Source: Sebaldella termitidis ATCC 33386 (GTDB lineage: Bacteria; Fusobacteriota; Fusobacteriia; Fusobacteriales; Leptotrichiaceae). From it: DNA of 64,000 bases. The stretch is taken from assembly GCF_000024405.1 (NCBI RefSeq), contig NC_013517.1:4185989-4249988 (forward strand). The letters are read 5' to 3'. A model generated the notes under the pieces. It made no database searches. It saw only the letters and a program-made list of their open reading frames with translations, and was not told where the DNA came from. Below, piece after piece: positions 35,810-46,802 of the stretch. A program made the translations under genes and the position numbers. Numbering within the stretch: position 1 is the first letter of the stretch; each line of letters opens with the position of its first letter.

Positions 35810-36364
35810 TTATTTTTGGAATGGCATACCGAATGCTGCCAGTAATGCTTGTCCTTCTTCATCTGTTTTTGCTGTAGAAACAATAGTTATTCCCAATCCA
35901 AACATTTTATCTACTTTATCGATTTCTATTTCAGGGAAAACTATCTGTTCTCTTATTCCTAAAGTATAGTTACCTCTTCCGTCAAATCCTTTTTTAGAAA
36001 CTCCCTCGAAATCTCTAACTCTTGGAAGGGCTACTGTTACTAATCTATCTAAAAATTCATACATTTTTTCTTTTCTAAGAGTTACCATTGTACCGATCTT
36101 CTGACCTTCTCTTAATTTAAATCCTGCCTCAGATTTCTTTGCTTTTTTGGCAACAGGTTGCTGTCCTGTAATTATTTTAAGATCGTTCATTGCTGCATCT
36201 AGTAATTTTGCATTTCCAGCTGCTTCACCAACTCCGATATTTACGATTATTTTATCCAATTTCGGTACTTCCATTACATTTTTCAGGTTTAATTCCTTAA
36301 ATAATGCAGGTACAATCTCTTCTCTATACATAGCATAGAATCTTGGTATATATTTTTCAGCCAC
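35810..36364 (-). CDS. rplE: 50S ribosomal protein L5
   Basis: A 184-residue L5, 5S rRNA binder at the central protuberance. [40 protein letters not shown] (in parts), [21 protein letters not shown] and [15 protein letters not shown] identify it. Standard length and order after rplX. Confidence 0.97.
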   Translation of the reverse strand: MAEKYIPRFYAMYREEIVPALFKELNLKNVMEVPKLDKIIVNIGVGEAAGNAKLLDAAMNDLKIITGQQPVAKKAKKSEAGFKLREGQKIGTMVTLRKEKMYEFLDRLVTVALPRVRDFEGVSKKGFDGRGNYTLGIREQIVFPEIEIDKVDKMFGLGITIVSTAKTDEEGQALLAAFGMPFQK

Positions 36365-36382
36365 TGTGTATTATCCTCCTTC

Positions 36383-36751
36383 CTATATTTCTTTTCCAGA
36401 AACTACTGAAATTCTTACTTTTTTATCATTTTTGATTTCTTTTCTTACTCTAGTACCTTTTTTTGCTTTTTCATCCCAAAGCATTACTTTTGATGCAAAA
36501 ATAGGCATTTCTTTCTCTACAACTTCACCTTGTGGGTTCATTTGATTAGGTTTAATATATTTCTTTCTTACATTTACACCCTCAACAACTACTTTTCCTG
36601 TGCTTCTCATTACTCTTAGCACTTTTCCCACTTTATCCTTGTCTCCTGGCTTTTCAGCAGCATCCTTTGATCTTCCGCTTACTACTACTACCATATCTCC
36701 TGTTTTCACATGTAATTTTTTAGGTACTGATTTTACTTTTGATTTTATCAC
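36383..36751 (-). CDS. rplX: 50S ribosomal protein L24
   Basis: A 122-residue L24, assembly initiator, with a KOW motif: VKTGDMVVVVSGRSKD then DKVGKVLRVMRSTGKVVVEGVN. About fifteen residues longer than usual, through an insert after the KOW glycine (DAAEKPGDKD) and a basic tail. Overlap-free, 15 bp from rplN. Confidence 0.96.
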   Translation of the reverse strand: MIKSKVKSVPKKLHVKTGDMVVVVSGRSKDAAEKPGDKDKVGKVLRVMRSTGKVVVEGVNVRKKYIKPNQMNPQGEVVEKEMPIFASKVMLWDEKAKKGTRVRKEIKNDKKVRISVVSGKEI

Positions 36752-36766
36752 AGCAAATCCTCCTTC

Positions 36767-37135
36767 CTATAATACTTCTGGTGCAAGAGATACTATTCTC
36801 ATAAAGTTTTTCGCTCTCAATTCTCTTGCCACTGGGCCAAATATTCTTGTTCCTCTTATTTCAAGGTTAGCGTTTAATACAACTGCTGCGTTGTCATCAA
36901 ACTTTATATATGAACCGTCTGCTCTTTTTAATTCTTTTCTTGTTCTTACTACAACTGCCTTAACGACATCTCCCTTTTTTACGTTTCCATTAGGAATAGC
37001 TTCTTTAACAGAGGCTACTACGATATCTCCGATTCTTCCGAATCTTCTTCTTGATCCGCCAAGAACTCTGATTACCATAATTTTTTTGGCACCCGTATTA
37101 TCAGCAACATTAAGTACTGTTTGTTGTTGAACCAT
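36767..37135 (-). CDS. rplN: 50S ribosomal protein L14
   Basis: A 122-residue L14. [42 protein letters not shown] and [28 protein letters not shown] (cited in parts) are among the most conserved bacterial ribosomal signatures; all present. Gap to rpsQ 14 bp. Confidence 0.97.
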   Translation of the reverse strand: MVQQQTVLNVADNTGAKKIMVIRVLGGSRRRFGRIGDIVVASVKEAIPNGNVKKGDVVKAVVVRTRKELKRADGSYIKFDDNAAVVLNANLEIRGTRIFGPVARELRAKNFMRIVSLAPEVL

Positions 37136-37149
37136 CCTAATCCTCCTCT

Positions 37150-37410
37150 CTACTTAGCTCTTTCTAAAATAGTTACTACTCTCCATCTTTTGTCTTTGCT
37201 TAATGGTCTAGTTTCCATTATTCTCACTTTATCTCCGACTTTACAATCGTTATTTTCATCATGTGCTTTATGTTTTTTTGAAACTTTTAGTCTTTTTTTG
37301 TATAATTTATGGAATTTCATTGTTTCTTCAAGAACAACTACAGTTTTTTCCATTTTATCAGAAACAACTATACCTTCTCTAACTTTTCTATAGTTACGTT
37401 TGATTTCCAC
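37150..37410 (-). CDS. rpsQ: 30S ribosomal protein S17
   Basis: An 86-residue S17, OB-fold 16S rRNA binder. [40 protein letters not shown] and [11 protein letters not shown] are typical. GGAGG precedes; 16 bp from rpmC. Confidence 0.97.
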   Translation of the reverse strand: MEIKRNYRKVREGIVVSDKMEKTVVVLEETMKFHKLYKKRLKVSKKHKAHDENNDCKVGDKVRIMETRPLSKDKRWRVVTILERAK

Positions 37411-37426
37411 AGTCTACCTCCTTCAA

Positions 37427-37618
37427 TTATCCATTTTTCTTTTCAGTAAGTATTGTTTTTATTCTTGCTATTGTTCTCTTCATATCTCTGATTTTAGCTG
37501 TATTTTCTAATTGTCCCAAAGAGTGCTGAAATTTCAAATTAAACAATTCCTCTTTTAAATCTTTTTCCTGTGATATTAATTCATCGATAGACAAATCTCT
37601 AATTTCTTTAGATAACAT
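37427..37618 (-). CDS. rpmC: 50S ribosomal protein L29
   Basis: A 63-residue L29 beside the exit tunnel. Two helices: EIRDLSIDELISQEKDLKEE and FNLKFQHSLGQLENTAKIR, then RTIARIKTIL. Its ATG overlaps the rplP stop by one base (TAATG), so it is translated by coupling. Confidence 0.96.
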   Translation of the reverse strand: MLSKEIRDLSIDELISQEKDLKEELFNLKFQHSLGQLENTAKIRDMKRTIARIKTILTEKKNG

Positions 37619-38043
37619 TAATTATCACCACCCATTTCTTCTTTTTTTACAAATCTACATTTTATAGGCAGTTTGTGAGCAGCTTTTCTTAATGCTTCTT
37701 TTGCTCTTTCTTCAGGTACTCCGCCAACTTCAAACATAATTTTGTCTCTTTTTACTACTGCTACCCAACCTTCAGTGTTTCCTTTACCTTTACCCATTCT
37801 TGTTCCTTCTGGTCTTTTTGTATAAGGCTTATCAGGAAAAATTCTGATCCAAATTTTTCCTTCCCTTTTGAAGGTTCTATTTATAGTTACCCTGCACGCT
37901 TCGATTTGTCTTGATGTTATCCATCCAAATTCCTTTGCAGCAAGTCCGTATTCACCAAAATCTACATTGTTTCCTTTTGTAGCAACTCCGCCGATTTTTC
38001 CTCTGAATTGCTTTCTGTATTTCGTTCTTTTAGGTATTAACAT
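37618..38043 (-). CDS. rplP: 50S ribosomal protein L16
   Basis: A 141-residue L16 at the A-site tRNA elbow. [38 protein letters not shown] and [19 protein letters not shown] are standard. Its start overlaps the rpsC stop by one base (TAATG), and its stop overlaps the rpmC start the same way. Confidence 0.97.
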   Translation of the reverse strand: MLIPKRTKYRKQFRGKIGGVATKGNNVDFGEYGLAAKEFGWITSRQIEACRVTINRTFKREGKIWIRIFPDKPYTKRPEGTRMGKGKGNTEGWVAVVKRDKIMFEVGGVPEERAKEALRKAAHKLPIKCRFVKKEEMGGDN

Positions 38044-38699
38044 TATGCATTTCCTCCTTCCTTCTTGCTAGGAAGTACTTCTCCATTAAATATCCATACT
38101 TTAATCCCTAATGCACCGTATGTAGTAAATGCAGTAGCTGTAGCATAGTCAACATCAGCTCTTAAAGTGTGTAATGGTACTCTTCCTGATAATGTCCATT
38201 CGCTTCTTGCGATTTCTGCTCCGTTTAATCTTCCAGAAACAGCTATTTTGATCCCTTTTACTCCTGATTTTTCTGCTCTTTGTATTGCCTGGCTTACAGC
38301 TCTTTTATAAGCAACCCTTTTTTCTATTGCTGTGGCTATACTTTCAGCAACTAACTGTGAATTTTTATTAGGATTTTTTACTTCCTGTACTTTTACCTGC
38401 ACTTTTTTCCCAGTCAGATTTTCTATTTTTCCTTTTAATGCTTCGATTTCTGCACCTTTTCTACCTATTAATATCCCGGCTTTCCCTGTATCTATTATTA
38501 TAGTAAGTTCAGTCGGTGATGTTCTTTCTATCTGAATGCACGAAACTCCGGCATGATAATAATTCTTTTTAATAAATTCTCTTATTTTCAGGTCTTCGTG
38601 AAAATTATTTAAATATTCCTTACCTTCAGCAAACCATTTAGAATCCCATGTTCTAGTAATTCCTAATCTAATTCCCCTAGGATCAACCTTTTGTCCCAC
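38043..38699 (-). CDS. rpsC: 30S ribosomal protein S3
   Basis: A 218-residue S3 at the mRNA entry site. [22 protein letters not shown] domain with [16 protein letters not shown], and the C-terminal S3 domain [20 protein letters not shown]. Complete. Confidence 0.97.
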   Translation of the reverse strand: MGQKVDPRGIRLGITRTWDSKWFAEGKEYLNNFHEDLKIREFIKKNYYHAGVSCIQIERTSPTELTIIIDTGKAGILIGRKGAEIEALKGKIENLTGKKVQVKVQEVKNPNKNSQLVAESIATAIEKRVAYKRAVSQAIQRAEKSGVKGIKIAVSGRLNGAEIARSEWTLSGRVPLHTLRADVDYATATAFTTYGALGIKVWIFNGEVLPSKKEGGNA

Positions 38700-38715
38700 A
38701 GAAATACCTCCTTAA

Positions 38716-39069
38716 TTAATTTCTTTCGCTCACTTCCACTGTAATATGAGCTGTTGGCTTTCTTATTATATCCGCTCTTCCCATAGCTCTTGGATTTACT
38801 CTTTTTAGTACCGGTCCTTTGTCTATAAGTATTCTTGATACATATAGCTTATCAGGATCCATTCCAAAGTTATGTTCTGCATTTGCTATAGCAGATTTCA
38901 ATGTTTTCTCTATATAAACTGCTGCCTTTTTATTTGTAAATTTAAGCATTGCTAACGCCGGTAAAGCGTCTTTTCCTCTTACTATGTCAGCTACTAACCT
39001 AGCTTTCTGAGGACTTAATCTTTGATAACGAAGTTTTGCTACCACTGCCACGATAGGCCTCCTTTCCAA
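38716..39069 (-). CDS. rplV: 50S ribosomal protein L22
   Basis: A 117-residue L22, whose loop lines the exit tunnel near the macrolide site. [39 protein letters not shown] and [23 protein letters not shown] are typical. A short N-terminal [10 protein letters not shown] extension is present; a start a few codons later cannot be excluded. Confidence 0.95.
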   Translation of the reverse strand: MERRPIVAVVAKLRYQRLSPQKARLVADIVRGKDALPALAMLKFTNKKAAVYIEKTLKSAIANAEHNFGMDPDKLYVSRILIDKGPVLKRVNPRAMGRADIIRKPTAHITVEVSERN

Positions 39070-39075
39070 CCCTTA

Positions 39076-39351
39076 CTATTTTCTCTTGTCTTTTTTTGCA
39101 TCTTTTCCGTGTCCGTAAAACGTTCTAGTAGGTGCGAATTCTCCTAATTTATGTCCCACCATCTCTTCAGTTACATAAACTGGTATATGTTTTTTTCCGT
39201 TATATACTGCAAAAGTTTGTCCAATAAATTGTGGAAAAATTGTTGATCTTCTTGACCATGTCTTAATTACTTGCTTTTTCTCACCCATTGCTTCTACTTT
39301 TTTTAGTAAGTATCCATCAACAAATGGTCCTTTTTTTAATGAACGAGCCAT
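39076..39351 (-). CDS. rpsS: 30S ribosomal protein S19
   Basis: A 91-residue S19 of the head. [42 protein letters not shown] and [21 protein letters not shown] are all canonical. 25 bp after rplB. Confidence 0.97.
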   Translation of the reverse strand: MARSLKKGPFVDGYLLKKVEAMGEKKQVIKTWSRRSTIFPQFIGQTFAVYNGKKHIPVYVTEEMVGHKLGEFAPTRTFYGHGKDAKKDKRK

Positions 39352-39376
39352 TTAGTTCCTCCTTGCTAATTTAGAT

Positions 39377-40204
39377 TTATTTTTTTCTTTTTCTTACTAT
39401 AAATTTATCGCTTAATTTCTTACCTCTAGTTTTCTTACCTAATGTTGGTTTACCCCAAGGTGTAACAGGAGATTTTCTTCCTATCGGCGATCTTCCTTCT
39501 CCCCCTCCGTGCGGGTGATCTACCGGATTCATCGCTGATCCTCTAACATGAGGTTTTCTTCCTAAGTGTCTGTTTCTTCCTGCTTTACCTAATGATACAA
39601 GCGAATGTTCTGAATTTCCTACAGAACCTATAGTGGCTGTACATTCTCTGTGTATTAGTCTTAATTCTCCAGATGGAAGTTCCACGTGTGAGTAAACTCC
39701 GTCTTTTGCTACCAGTCTTGCAGATGTTCCTGCTGATCTTGCCAGCTGTCCGCCTTTTCCGGGTATTAGTTCCACATTATGAATAACTGTACCTATCGGT
39801 AAGTCTTTTAATTTTAATGCATTTCCAGGTTTGATTTCCGCACCTTCTCCAGATAACACAGTATCTCCCTTTTTCAGACCGTTTGGAGCAAGAATATATC
39901 TTTTTTCTCCGTCAGCATAGTGTAAAAGAGCAATATTTGCAGTTCTGTTAGGATCATATTCTATTGTTGCTACCTTTGCAGGCACTCCGTTTTTATCTCT
40001 TTTCCAGTCAATTACTCTGTAAAGTCTTTTATGTCCTTTGTGTCTGTTTCTTCCAGTTCTGTGACCGTAGTTATCAATCCCGTAAGATGAATTTAACGGT
40101 TCTACTAATGATTTTTCCGGTCTTACTTTATCCAGATCATTATTGACTAATATAGACATATGCCTTGTACCATTAGTCATTGCTTTTAATTTTTTAATTG
40201 GCAT
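39377..40204 (-). CDS. rplB: 50S ribosomal protein L2
   Basis: A 275-residue L2, close to the peptidyl-transferase centre. Conserved [41 protein letters not shown] and the catalytic-region block [20 protein letters not shown] with its key His. Full length. Confidence 0.97.
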   Translation of the reverse strand: MPIKKLKAMTNGTRHMSILVNNDLDKVRPEKSLVEPLNSSYGIDNYGHRTGRNRHKGHKRLYRVIDWKRDKNGVPAKVATIEYDPNRTANIALLHYADGEKRYILAPNGLKKGDTVLSGEGAEIKPGNALKLKDLPIGTVIHNVELIPGKGGQLARSAGTSARLVAKDGVYSHVELPSGELRLIHRECTATIGSVGNSEHSLVSLGKAGRNRHLGRKPHVRGSAMNPVDHPHGGGEGRSPIGRKSPVTPWGKPTLGKKTRGKKLSDKFIVRKRKK

Positions 40205-40239
40205 ATTAATACTTCCCTCCGTGTTATTTATTTATTTTA

Positions 40240-40524
40240 TTAAAATTCAAATCCTGCGATTTCGTCTCCGTCTTTAAGCTTAACCATAGCTTTTTTTACT
40301 ATAGGTGTTTTATACATAGAAAATCTGAATCTTTTATTTTTAGATTTTACTGTAAGTGTATTTACGCTTACTACTTTTACATCAAATAATTTTTCCACTG
40401 CCTGTCTGATTTCGATTTTATTTGCTCTTCTGTCTACTTCGAAAACATATTCATTATTTTCTCTTCTGATCATTTCACCTTTTTCAGATTTAACAGGTCT
40501 TTTGATTACATCAAATATATTCAT
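40240..40524 (-). CDS. rplW: 50S ribosomal protein L23
   Basis: A 94-residue L23 at the exit tunnel, docking site for trigger factor and SRP. IKRPVKSEKG, YVFEVDRRANKIEIRQAVEK and VNTLTVKSKNKR fit. Its ATG abuts the rplD stop. Confidence 0.96.
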   Translation of the reverse strand: MNIFDVIKRPVKSEKGEMIRRENNEYVFEVDRRANKIEIRQAVEKLFDVKVVSVNTLTVKSKNKRFRFSMYKTPIVKKAMVKLKDGDEIAGFEF

Positions 40525-40525
40525 A

Positions 40526-41164
40526 TTATGCTAGCACCTCCTCGATCTGTGCAAGTGCTTCTCTTGTCATGATTATTTTGTCCTGTTTCAATAACCAGTA
40601 AACACTTAACTCATTTGGCATTAGTACATATGATTTTTCTATATTTCTTATAGACAGATATGCGTTATATTCATTCTCTATATATAAGTCATTTAGTATG
40701 TAAAGCTGTTTTGCCCCTGCCATATCTAATTTTTTAGAAAAATCAATAATTGTTTTTGTTTTTGGTTTTTCCAGTTCAAAAGCATCTATTATAATGATTT
40801 CTCCCTTATTAACCTTAGCTGATAAAGCTGATCTTATAGCTAATTTTCTTACTTTTTTATTTACTTTTTTTACATAGTCTCTTGGTTTCGGTCCGTGTGA
40901 AACACCGCCGCCAACCATGTGAGGAGCTCTTGTCGAACCTTGTCTTGCTCTTCCAGTACCTTTTTGTCTGAAAGGCTTTCTTCCTCCACCTCTTACTTCA
41001 GCTCTAGTTTTTGTAGAAGCTGACCCTTGTCTTACTTCTGCTAGTTCTGCAGTTAATACTTCGTGCATTACTGCTTTGTTAGGCTTTATACCAAATATTT
41101 CTTCCTTTACATCGACAGTTCCTGCTTTTGTACCGTCAATAGTATATATATCTAAAACTGGCAT
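40526..41164 (-). CDS. rplD: 50S ribosomal protein L4
   Basis: A 212-residue L4, tunnel protein and S10-operon autoregulator in enterics. Seen: [31 protein letters not shown] (in parts), the tunnel loop, and [19 protein letters not shown]. The [13 protein letters not shown] block is present. No known resistance change can be judged. Standard order. Confidence 0.96.
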   Translation of the reverse strand: MPVLDIYTIDGTKAGTVDVKEEIFGIKPNKAVMHEVLTAELAEVRQGSASTKTRAEVRGGGRKPFRQKGTGRARQGSTRAPHMVGGGVSHGPKPRDYVKKVNKKVRKLAIRSALSAKVNKGEIIIIDAFELEKPKTKTIIDFSKKLDMAGAKQLYILNDLYIENEYNAYLSIRNIEKSYVLMPNELSVYWLLKQDKIIMTREALAQIEEVLA

Positions 41165-41189
41165 TTTGTCCTCCTCTCTTTCTTCTCAA

Positions 41190-41816
41190 TTAGTATTTTT
41201 TCACTGATTTTTTTATTACTAAATATCCGTTTTTAGGACCCGGTATTGCACCTTTTACTAATAAAAGATTATTTTCCACATCAAATTTTACTACTCTCAG
41301 GTTTTGAACAGTAACATTTTCATTTCCTAATCTTCCTGCCATTTTCTTACCTTTTGGTACATTACTGTTTGATGCGGCACCGCCGGCATTCGATCCTCCA
41401 AGTCTGTGGTTTCTAGAAACCCCGTGAGTTGCTCTGTTTCCTCCGAAGTTATGTCTTTTCATAACCCCTGCTGTTCCTTTACCTTTTGAAGTTCCCGAAA
41501 CATCTACAAACTCTATTCCTTCGAATGAATCTACTTTGATTTCCTGTCCTAATTCATAGCTATCTAAATTATCAGTTCTGAATTCTTTTAAGAATTTTTT
41601 TGGAGTTACTCCTGCTTTTTTAAATACTCCCATTTCTGGCTTTATAGTATTTTTTTCTTTCTTTTCGTCGTAACCTAAAGTTAATGCGTTATATCCGTCT
41701 TTTTCGACGTTCTTTTTCTGGATAACAAAGTTCGGTCCTGCTTCTATAACAGTAACAGGTATTAATTTTTCACCTTCAAATATTTGTGTCATCCCTATTT
41801 TTTTTCCTAGTAACAT
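41190..41816 (-). CDS. rplC: 50S ribosomal protein L3
   Basis: A 208-residue L3, near the peptidyl-transferase centre. MLLGKKIGMTQIFEGEKLIPV, GTSKGKGTAGVMKRHNFGG, GSNAGGAASNSNVPKGKKMAG and GAIPGPKNGYLVIKKS are typical. Preceded by AAGGAGG; 61 bp after rpsJ. Confidence 0.97.
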   Translation of the reverse strand: MLLGKKIGMTQIFEGEKLIPVTVIEAGPNFVIQKKNVEKDGYNALTLGYDEKKEKNTIKPEMGVFKKAGVTPKKFLKEFRTDNLDSYELGQEIKVDSFEGIEFVDVSGTSKGKGTAGVMKRHNFGGNRATHGVSRNHRLGGSNAGGAASNSNVPKGKKMAGRLGNENVTVQNLRVVKFDVENNLLLVKGAIPGPKNGYLVIKKSVKKY

Positions 41817-41877
41817 TATTTTTCCTCCTTAATATATTGGTTGACTGCTCTTTTTTATAAGCCAACTTGTATTAAGC

Positions 41878-42183
41878 CTATAATTGCTTTATCTCGATTC
41901 CTACACCCGACGGCAGACTTAATGAAGTTAATGCTGAAATTATTTGTTGACTAGAGTTTTTGATTTCCACAACTCTTCTGTGAACTCTCATTTCAAACTG
42001 CTCTCTTGAATCTTTATTTACATGCACTGATCTTAATACTGTGTATTTCTTTGTCTTAGTTGGTAAAGGAAGGGGCCCAGTTACCTCTGAGCCATTCTTC
42101 TTAACAACTTCAGCTATTTTCTTTGCTGATTGATCCAGCAATTTATGATCATACGATTTAAGATATATTCTTAATTTATCCAA
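41878..42183 (-). CDS. rpsJ: 30S ribosomal protein S10
   Basis: A 101-residue S10, which also partners NusB in antitermination. RIYLKSYDHKLLDQSAKKI, GPLPLPTKTKKYTVLRSVHVN and QFEMRVHRR are canonical. It follows tuf by only 24 bp, so the str and S10 operons are joined here with no leader for L4-type control. Confidence 0.97.
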   Translation of the reverse strand: MDKLRIYLKSYDHKLLDQSAKKIAEVVKKNGSEVTGPLPLPTKTKKYTVLRSVHVNKDSREQFEMRVHRRVVEIKNSSQQIISALTSLSLPSGVGIEIKQL

Positions 42184-42207
42184 AGTTTTTCCCTCCTACT
42201 TAATAAA

Positions 42208-43392
42208 CTATTTCGTAATAGTAGCAACTACACCAGAAGCAACTGTTCTTCCGCCTTCTCTGATGGCGAATCTTAATCCTTCTTCCATTGCTATTGGGTG
42301 GATTAATTCTACTGTCATTTCTATGTTATCTCCAGGCATTACCATTTCAATACCTTCTGGCAGATTTACCATTCCTGTTATATCTGTCGTTCTGAAATAG
42401 AACTGCGGTCTGTATCCTGTAAAGAATGGTGTATGTCTTCCGCCTTCTTCTTTTGTCAATACATATACTTCTGATTTAAAGTTAGTATGTGGTGTTATTG
42501 ATCCCGGCTTAGCTAGTACCTGTCCTCTTTCCACATCCTCTTTCTTTGTTCCTCTTAATAATGCTCCGATATTATCTCCTGCTTCTCCTGAATCTAATAA
42601 CTTTCTGAACATTTCTACTCCTGTTACTGTTGTCTTTGTTGTAGGTCTTATTCCTATGATCTCTACTTCTTCTCCAACATTAACTTTTCCTCTTTCTACT
42701 CTTCCTGTTACTACTGTTCCTCTTCCTGTTATAGTAAATACATCCTCTATTGGTAATAGGAACGGCTGATCTACCGGTCTTTCAGGTGTTGGTATATATG
42801 AATCCACTGCATTCATTAATTCCATTATTGCATCTATCCATTTTTCTTCTCCGTTTAACGCTCCTAATGATGATCCTTGTATTACCGGTATATCGTCTCC
42901 AGGGAATCCATACTCTGTTAGTAATTCTCTTACTTCCATTTCTACTAATTCCAATAATTCTTCGTCATCTACCATATCTACTTTGTTTAAGTATACTACG
43001 ATATAAGGAACTCCAACCTGTCTTGCAAGCAGGATATGTTCTCTTGTCTGAGGCATTGGACCGTCAGCTGCTGATACTACTAAGATTGCTCCATCCATTT
43101 GTGCTGCTCCTGTTATCATGTTCTTTACATAATCCGCATGGCCTGGACAGTCTACGTGTGCGTAGTGTCTTGCTTCTGTTTCATACTCTATGTGAGCTGT
43201 ATTTATTGTTATTCCTCTTTCTCTTTCTTCAGGTGCCTGGTCAATATTTTCAAAATCTACTTTTTGAGCCAGTCCTTTATCCGATAATACTTTTGATATT
43301 GCTGCTGTTGTTGTTGTTTTTCCGTGATCTACGTGACCGATTGTTCCCACGTTTACGTGTGGTTTACTTCTTTCGAATTTAGCTTTTGCCAT
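42208..43392 (-). CDS. tuf: Elongation factor Tu
   Basis: A 394-residue EF-Tu delivering aminoacyl-tRNA. G1 GHVDHGKT at 19-26, switch region [17 protein letters not shown]3 DCPGHADY, G4 NKVD, then domains II and III. GGAGGA precedes the ATG. Only copy seen in this window; many bacteria have a second elsewhere. Confidence 0.98.
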   Translation of the reverse strand: MAKAKFERSKPHVNVGTIGHVDHGKTTTTAAISKVLSDKGLAQKVDFENIDQAPEERERGITINTAHIEYETEARHYAHVDCPGHADYVKNMITGAAQMDGAILVVSAADGPMPQTREHILLARQVGVPYIVVYLNKVDMVDDEELLELVEMEVRELLTEYGFPGDDIPVIQGSSLGALNGEEKWIDAIMELMNAVDSYIPTPERPVDQPFLLPIEDVFTITGRGTVVTGRVERGKVNVGEEVEIIGIRPTTKTTVTGVEMFRKLLDSGEAGDNIGALLRGTKKEDVERGQVLAKPGSITPHTNFKSEVYVLTKEEGGRHTPFFTGYRPQFYFRTTDITGMVNLPEGIEMVMPGDNIEMTVELIHPIAMEEGLRFAIREGGRTVASGVVATITK

Positions 43393-43434
43393 TCTACTCT
43401 TCCTCCTAAAAATTTAAAATTTTATTTTAAAGGC

Positions 43435-45510
43435 TTATCCTTTTCTTTCAGTTATTATTTGATTAGCTATGTTTGTAGGCACTTGCTCATATTTTTCAAA
43501 TTCCATTGAATATGATGCTCTACCTTGTGTTTTTGATCTTAAGTCAGTTGCATATCCGAACATTTCTGATAACGGTACAAATGCGTTTATTATCTTTGCT
43601 CCGTTTCTGTCTGTCATCCCTGAAACCTGACCTCTTCTTGAGTTAAGATCTCCTATTACGTCTCCCATGTACTCTTCCGGAGTAGTTACTTCTACTTTGA
43701 AGATAGGTTCAAGTAATATTGGAGTTGCTTTTCTCATACCGTCTTTTACCGCCATCGATCCTGCGATTTTAAATGCCATTTCGCTCGAATCCACTTCATG
43801 GTAAGTTCCGTCATATAATGTTACTTTTACATCCTGCACAGGATATCCTGCAACTACTCCTGCTTCCATAGCTTCCTGTATCCCTTTGTCTACTGCAGGA
43901 ATATATTCTCTCGGGATTGCTCCCCCTGTAATTTTGTTAATGAACTCATAACCTTTTCCGTTATTTGGTTCTACTATTATCTTAACGTGTCCGTATTGTC
44001 CTCTACCACCTGATTGTTTTGCATACTTAGTTTCTACATTAGCTTCGCCAATGATAGTTTCTCTGTAAGCAACCTGCGGTTTACCGACATTTGCTTCTAC
44101 CTTAAATTCTCTTTTCATTCTGTCTACCAGAATTTCCAAGTGTAACTCACCCATACCGGCTATTAGTGTCTGCCCTGTTTCCTGATTAGTTGTTACCTTG
44201 AAAGTAGGATCTTCTTCTGCAAGTTTAGATAGTGCTGTTCCCATTTTTTCTTGGTCAGCTTTTGTTTTAGGCTCTACAGCAACCTGGATAACCGGATCTG
44301 CGAATTCCATTTTTTCAAGTATAATCGGAGCTGATTCATCACAAAGTGTATCTCCTGTAGTAGTATCTTTCAATCCTACTGCTGCTGCTATATCCCCAGC
44401 GTGAACTTCATCTTTTTCTTCTCTCTTGTTAGCATGCATCTGAAGGAGTCTTCCCATTCTTTCTTTCTTACCTTTAGTAGAGTTTAGTACATAAGAACCT
44501 TTTTCAAGTATTCCTGAATACACTCTGAAGAAAGCAAGCTTTCCTACGAAAGGATCTGTCATGATCTTAAATGCTAAGGCTGCGAATTTTTCATCATCAG
44601 ATGGTTTTCTTGTGATTTCTTCATCTGTTTTAGGGTTAGTTCCTTTTACTTCCCCTACATCTTCAGGTGAAGGCATTATTTCTACTACTTTATCAAGTAA
44701 AGGCTGTATCCCTTTGTTTTTAAATGCTGTTCCGCATACACAAGGTACTACTATTCCTTCAATTGTAGCTTTTCTTAATGCTTTTATCAGTTCTTCCTCT
44801 GTAATTTCTTCTCCGCTGAAAAATTTCTCCATTAACTCATCATCAGTTTCAACGATAGATTCTATCATGTATTCTCTTGCTTCTTTAGCTTTATCTGCTA
44901 ATTCCGCTCTTATTTCTTTCACATCATAGTTTGCACCCATTGTTTCATCTATGAAAAGTAATTCCTGCATTTTTATTAAGTCAATTACACCTTCAAAAGC
45001 TTCTTCAGCTCCTATTGGAAGCTGTATTGGAAGTGCGTTTCCTCCAAGCTTTTCTTTAATGTCATTTACACACATGTCAAAGTCGGCACCGACTCTGTCC
45101 ATTTTATTAAAGAATGCCATTCTTGGAACTTTGTATTTATCAGCCTGTCTCCACACTGTTTCAGACTGCGGCTGAACTCCGTCAACTGCAGAAAAAACCG
45201 CAACAGCACCATCTAATACTCTTAGAGATCTTTCTACCTCTACTGTAAAGTCCACGTGACCTGGTGTGTCTATTATGTTAATTCTGTGATTTTTCCAGAA
45301 ACAAGTAGTCGCAGCAGATGTTATTGTGATTCCTCTTTCCTGCTCCTGTTCCATCCAGTCCATTGTAGCGGCACCTTCGTGTACTTCTCCTATTTTATGT
45401 GTAACTCCTGTATAAAATAAAATTCTCTCTGTTGTTGTTGTTTTCCCGGCATCTATATGTGCCATGATTCCGATATTTCTTGTGTCTTTCAAAGCAACTT
45501 CTCTTGCCAT
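43435..45510 (-). CDS. fusA: Elongation factor G
   Basis: A 691-residue EF-G, the translocase. G1 AHIDAGKT at 17-24, [11 protein letters not shown] switch, [12 protein letters not shown], then domains II-V (the loop of domain IV ends near [12 protein letters not shown]). Standard place between rpsG and tuf. Complete. Confidence 0.98.
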   Translation of the reverse strand: MAREVALKDTRNIGIMAHIDAGKTTTTERILFYTGVTHKIGEVHEGAATMDWMEQEQERGITITSAATTCFWKNHRINIIDTPGHVDFTVEVERSLRVLDGAVAVFSAVDGVQPQSETVWRQADKYKVPRMAFFNKMDRVGADFDMCVNDIKEKLGGNALPIQLPIGAEEAFEGVIDLIKMQELLFIDETMGANYDVKEIRAELADKAKEAREYMIESIVETDDELMEKFFSGEEITEEELIKALRKATIEGIVVPCVCGTAFKNKGIQPLLDKVVEIMPSPEDVGEVKGTNPKTDEEITRKPSDDEKFAALAFKIMTDPFVGKLAFFRVYSGILEKGSYVLNSTKGKKERMGRLLQMHANKREEKDEVHAGDIAAAVGLKDTTTGDTLCDESAPIILEKMEFADPVIQVAVEPKTKADQEKMGTALSKLAEEDPTFKVTTNQETGQTLIAGMGELHLEILVDRMKREFKVEANVGKPQVAYRETIIGEANVETKYAKQSGGRGQYGHVKIIVEPNNGKGYEFINKITGGAIPREYIPAVDKGIQEAMEAGVVAGYPVQDVKVTLYDGTYHEVDSSEMAFKIAGSMAVKDGMRKATPILLEPIFKVEVTTPEEYMGDVIGDLNSRRGQVSGMTDRNGAKIINAFVPLSEMFGYATDLRSKTQGRASYSMEFEKYEQVPTNIANQIITERKG

Positions 45511-45537
45511 TTTTAAAATATCCTCCTTGTCTTAAAG

Positions 45538-46008
45538 TTACCATCTATAATGTGCGAAAGCTCTGTTTGCTTCTGCCATTTTATAAGTGTCATCTTTCTT
45601 TTTCATAGCTCCGCCTTCATTGTTAGCAGCTGCTATTATTTCTTTTCTTAATTTTTCTATCATACCGTATTCTTTTCTTTCTCTTGAGTATCTGATAAGC
45701 CATCTGATAGCCAGAGCTTGCTGTCTCTCTACTCTTACTTCAACCGGTACTTGGTATGTAGCTCCACCGATTCTTCTTGATCTTACCTCTAGCTGCGGTT
45801 TCAAATTTTCCATTGCTTTTCTAAATACTTCTATACCTTCTTCATTAGTTTCAGCTGTAATTTGATCTAATGCAGTATAGAAAATACTTTCTGATATAGA
45901 TTTCTTACCATCATACATAAGGCTGTTAATAAATTTAGTTACTAATTTATCTCCATATCTTGAATCTGGTAATACATCTCTTCTTTCGGCTCTTCTTCTT
46001 CTTGACAT
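45538..46008 (-). CDS. rpsG: 30S ribosomal protein S7
   Basis: A 156-residue S7, head assembly initiator and usual str-operon autoregulator. [54 protein letters not shown] and [12 protein letters not shown] are typical. 21 bp after rpsL. Confidence 0.97.
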   Translation of the reverse strand: MSRRRRAERRDVLPDSRYGDKLVTKFINSLMYDGKKSISESIFYTALDQITAETNEEGIEVFRKAMENLKPQLEVRSRRIGGATYQVPVEVRVERQQALAIRWLIRYSRERKEYGMIEKLRKEIIAAANNEGGAMKKKDDTYKMAEANRAFAHYRW

Positions 46009-46029
46009 GCCTAAAGTTACCTCCTAATC

Positions 46030-46404
46030 TTATTTTTTATCTTTCTTAGTTCCGTATCTTGATCTTGCCTGTTTTCTGTTTACTACTCCTGCAGTATCCA
46101 GCGCACCTCTGATTATCTTATATCTTACCCCCGGTAAATCTTTTGTTCTTCCTCCTCTGATTAACACAATCGAGTGTTCCTGTAAGTTATGCCCAATTCC
46201 AGGTATGTAAGCAGTTACTTCAATACCATTTACTAATTTAACCCTTGCTACTTTTCTTAATGCCGAGTTTGGTTTCTTAGGTGTAGTAGTATATACTCTT
46301 ACACAAACTCCTCTTTTTTGTGGGTTACCTTTTAGAGCTGGTGATTTTTTCTTTTTTTCCGAAGTTGATCTCCCGTGTCTAACTAATTGATTAATAGTAG
46401 GCAT
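46030..46404 (-). CDS. rpsL: 30S ribosomal protein S12
   Basis: A 124-residue S12 of the decoding centre. [32 protein letters not shown] and [12 protein letters not shown] are present; the lysines whose change gives streptomycin resistance (K43, and the Lys in GRTKDLPG) are unaltered. Start at ATG 46404 with GGAGGAGG upstream; the in-frame upstream start at 46419 lies in that site. First gene of the supercluster. Confidence 0.98.
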   Translation of the reverse strand: MPTINQLVRHGRSTSEKKKKSPALKGNPQKRGVCVRVYTTTPKKPNSALRKVARVKLVNGIEVTAYIPGIGHNLQEHSIVLIRGGRTKDLPGVRYKIIRGALDTAGVVNRKQARSRYGTKKDKK

Positions 46405-46504
46405 TTTTCCTCCTCCCAAATTTTTAATTTTAGATTTTATATATGAAAAATATCATTAACAAAATTACACAAAAATTGCCATGATTTTTAGTCATAACTT
46501 AGTT

Positions 46505-46533
46505 AGTTTACACCATTTCAGTTCCAATGTCAA
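46505..46533 (-). promoter_or_regulatory. Strong promoter of the ribosomal supercluster
   Basis: Minus strand: perfect TTGACA (46528-46533), 17-bp spacer, TAAACT (46505-46510). The leader to rpsL is about 93 bases. No other promoter of this quality is seen within the 20-kb cluster. The rest of 46534-46734 is AT-rich with no gene. Confidence 0.85.
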
Positions 46534-46734
46534 GAATATTTCAGCTATTATTTTCAAATTTATCTTATATGTTATATATTTTTTATATCATTATGATATA
46601 TCAATTATATAGTTTTTTATTTTCAGTATTTCTATTATGTTTCAACACATTTTTTTATTTTATAAAATAAAATTTTTTTAGTATATTTTCAAAACAATGC
46701 AGCAGTCTGTTTATTTTTTATTTGAGCATTATTC

Positions 46735-46781
46735 TATTAAAAAAGGGAAATGCACCAAAGTTTTCTCCAGATACATTTCCC
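46735..46781 (-). terminator. Terminator of the VIT/VWA gene
   Basis: GGGAAATG (46745-46752) pairs with CATTTCCC (46774-46781), with a six-T tail on the minus strand, 21 bp after the stop. Confidence 0.8.
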
Positions 46782-46802
46782 TGTTATTTTTACATCTTAT
46801 TT

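Noticed and set aside
36600-37130. Plus-strand open frame of 176 codons across rplX and rplN
   Set aside because: Antisense to two ribosomal genes; low-complexity Thr/Leu/Ser composition and no ribosome site.
42750-43382. Plus-strand open frame of 210 codons across tuf
   Set aside because: Antisense shadow of a highly conserved gene; leucine-rich composition reflects the complement of EF-Tu codons, with no ribosome site.
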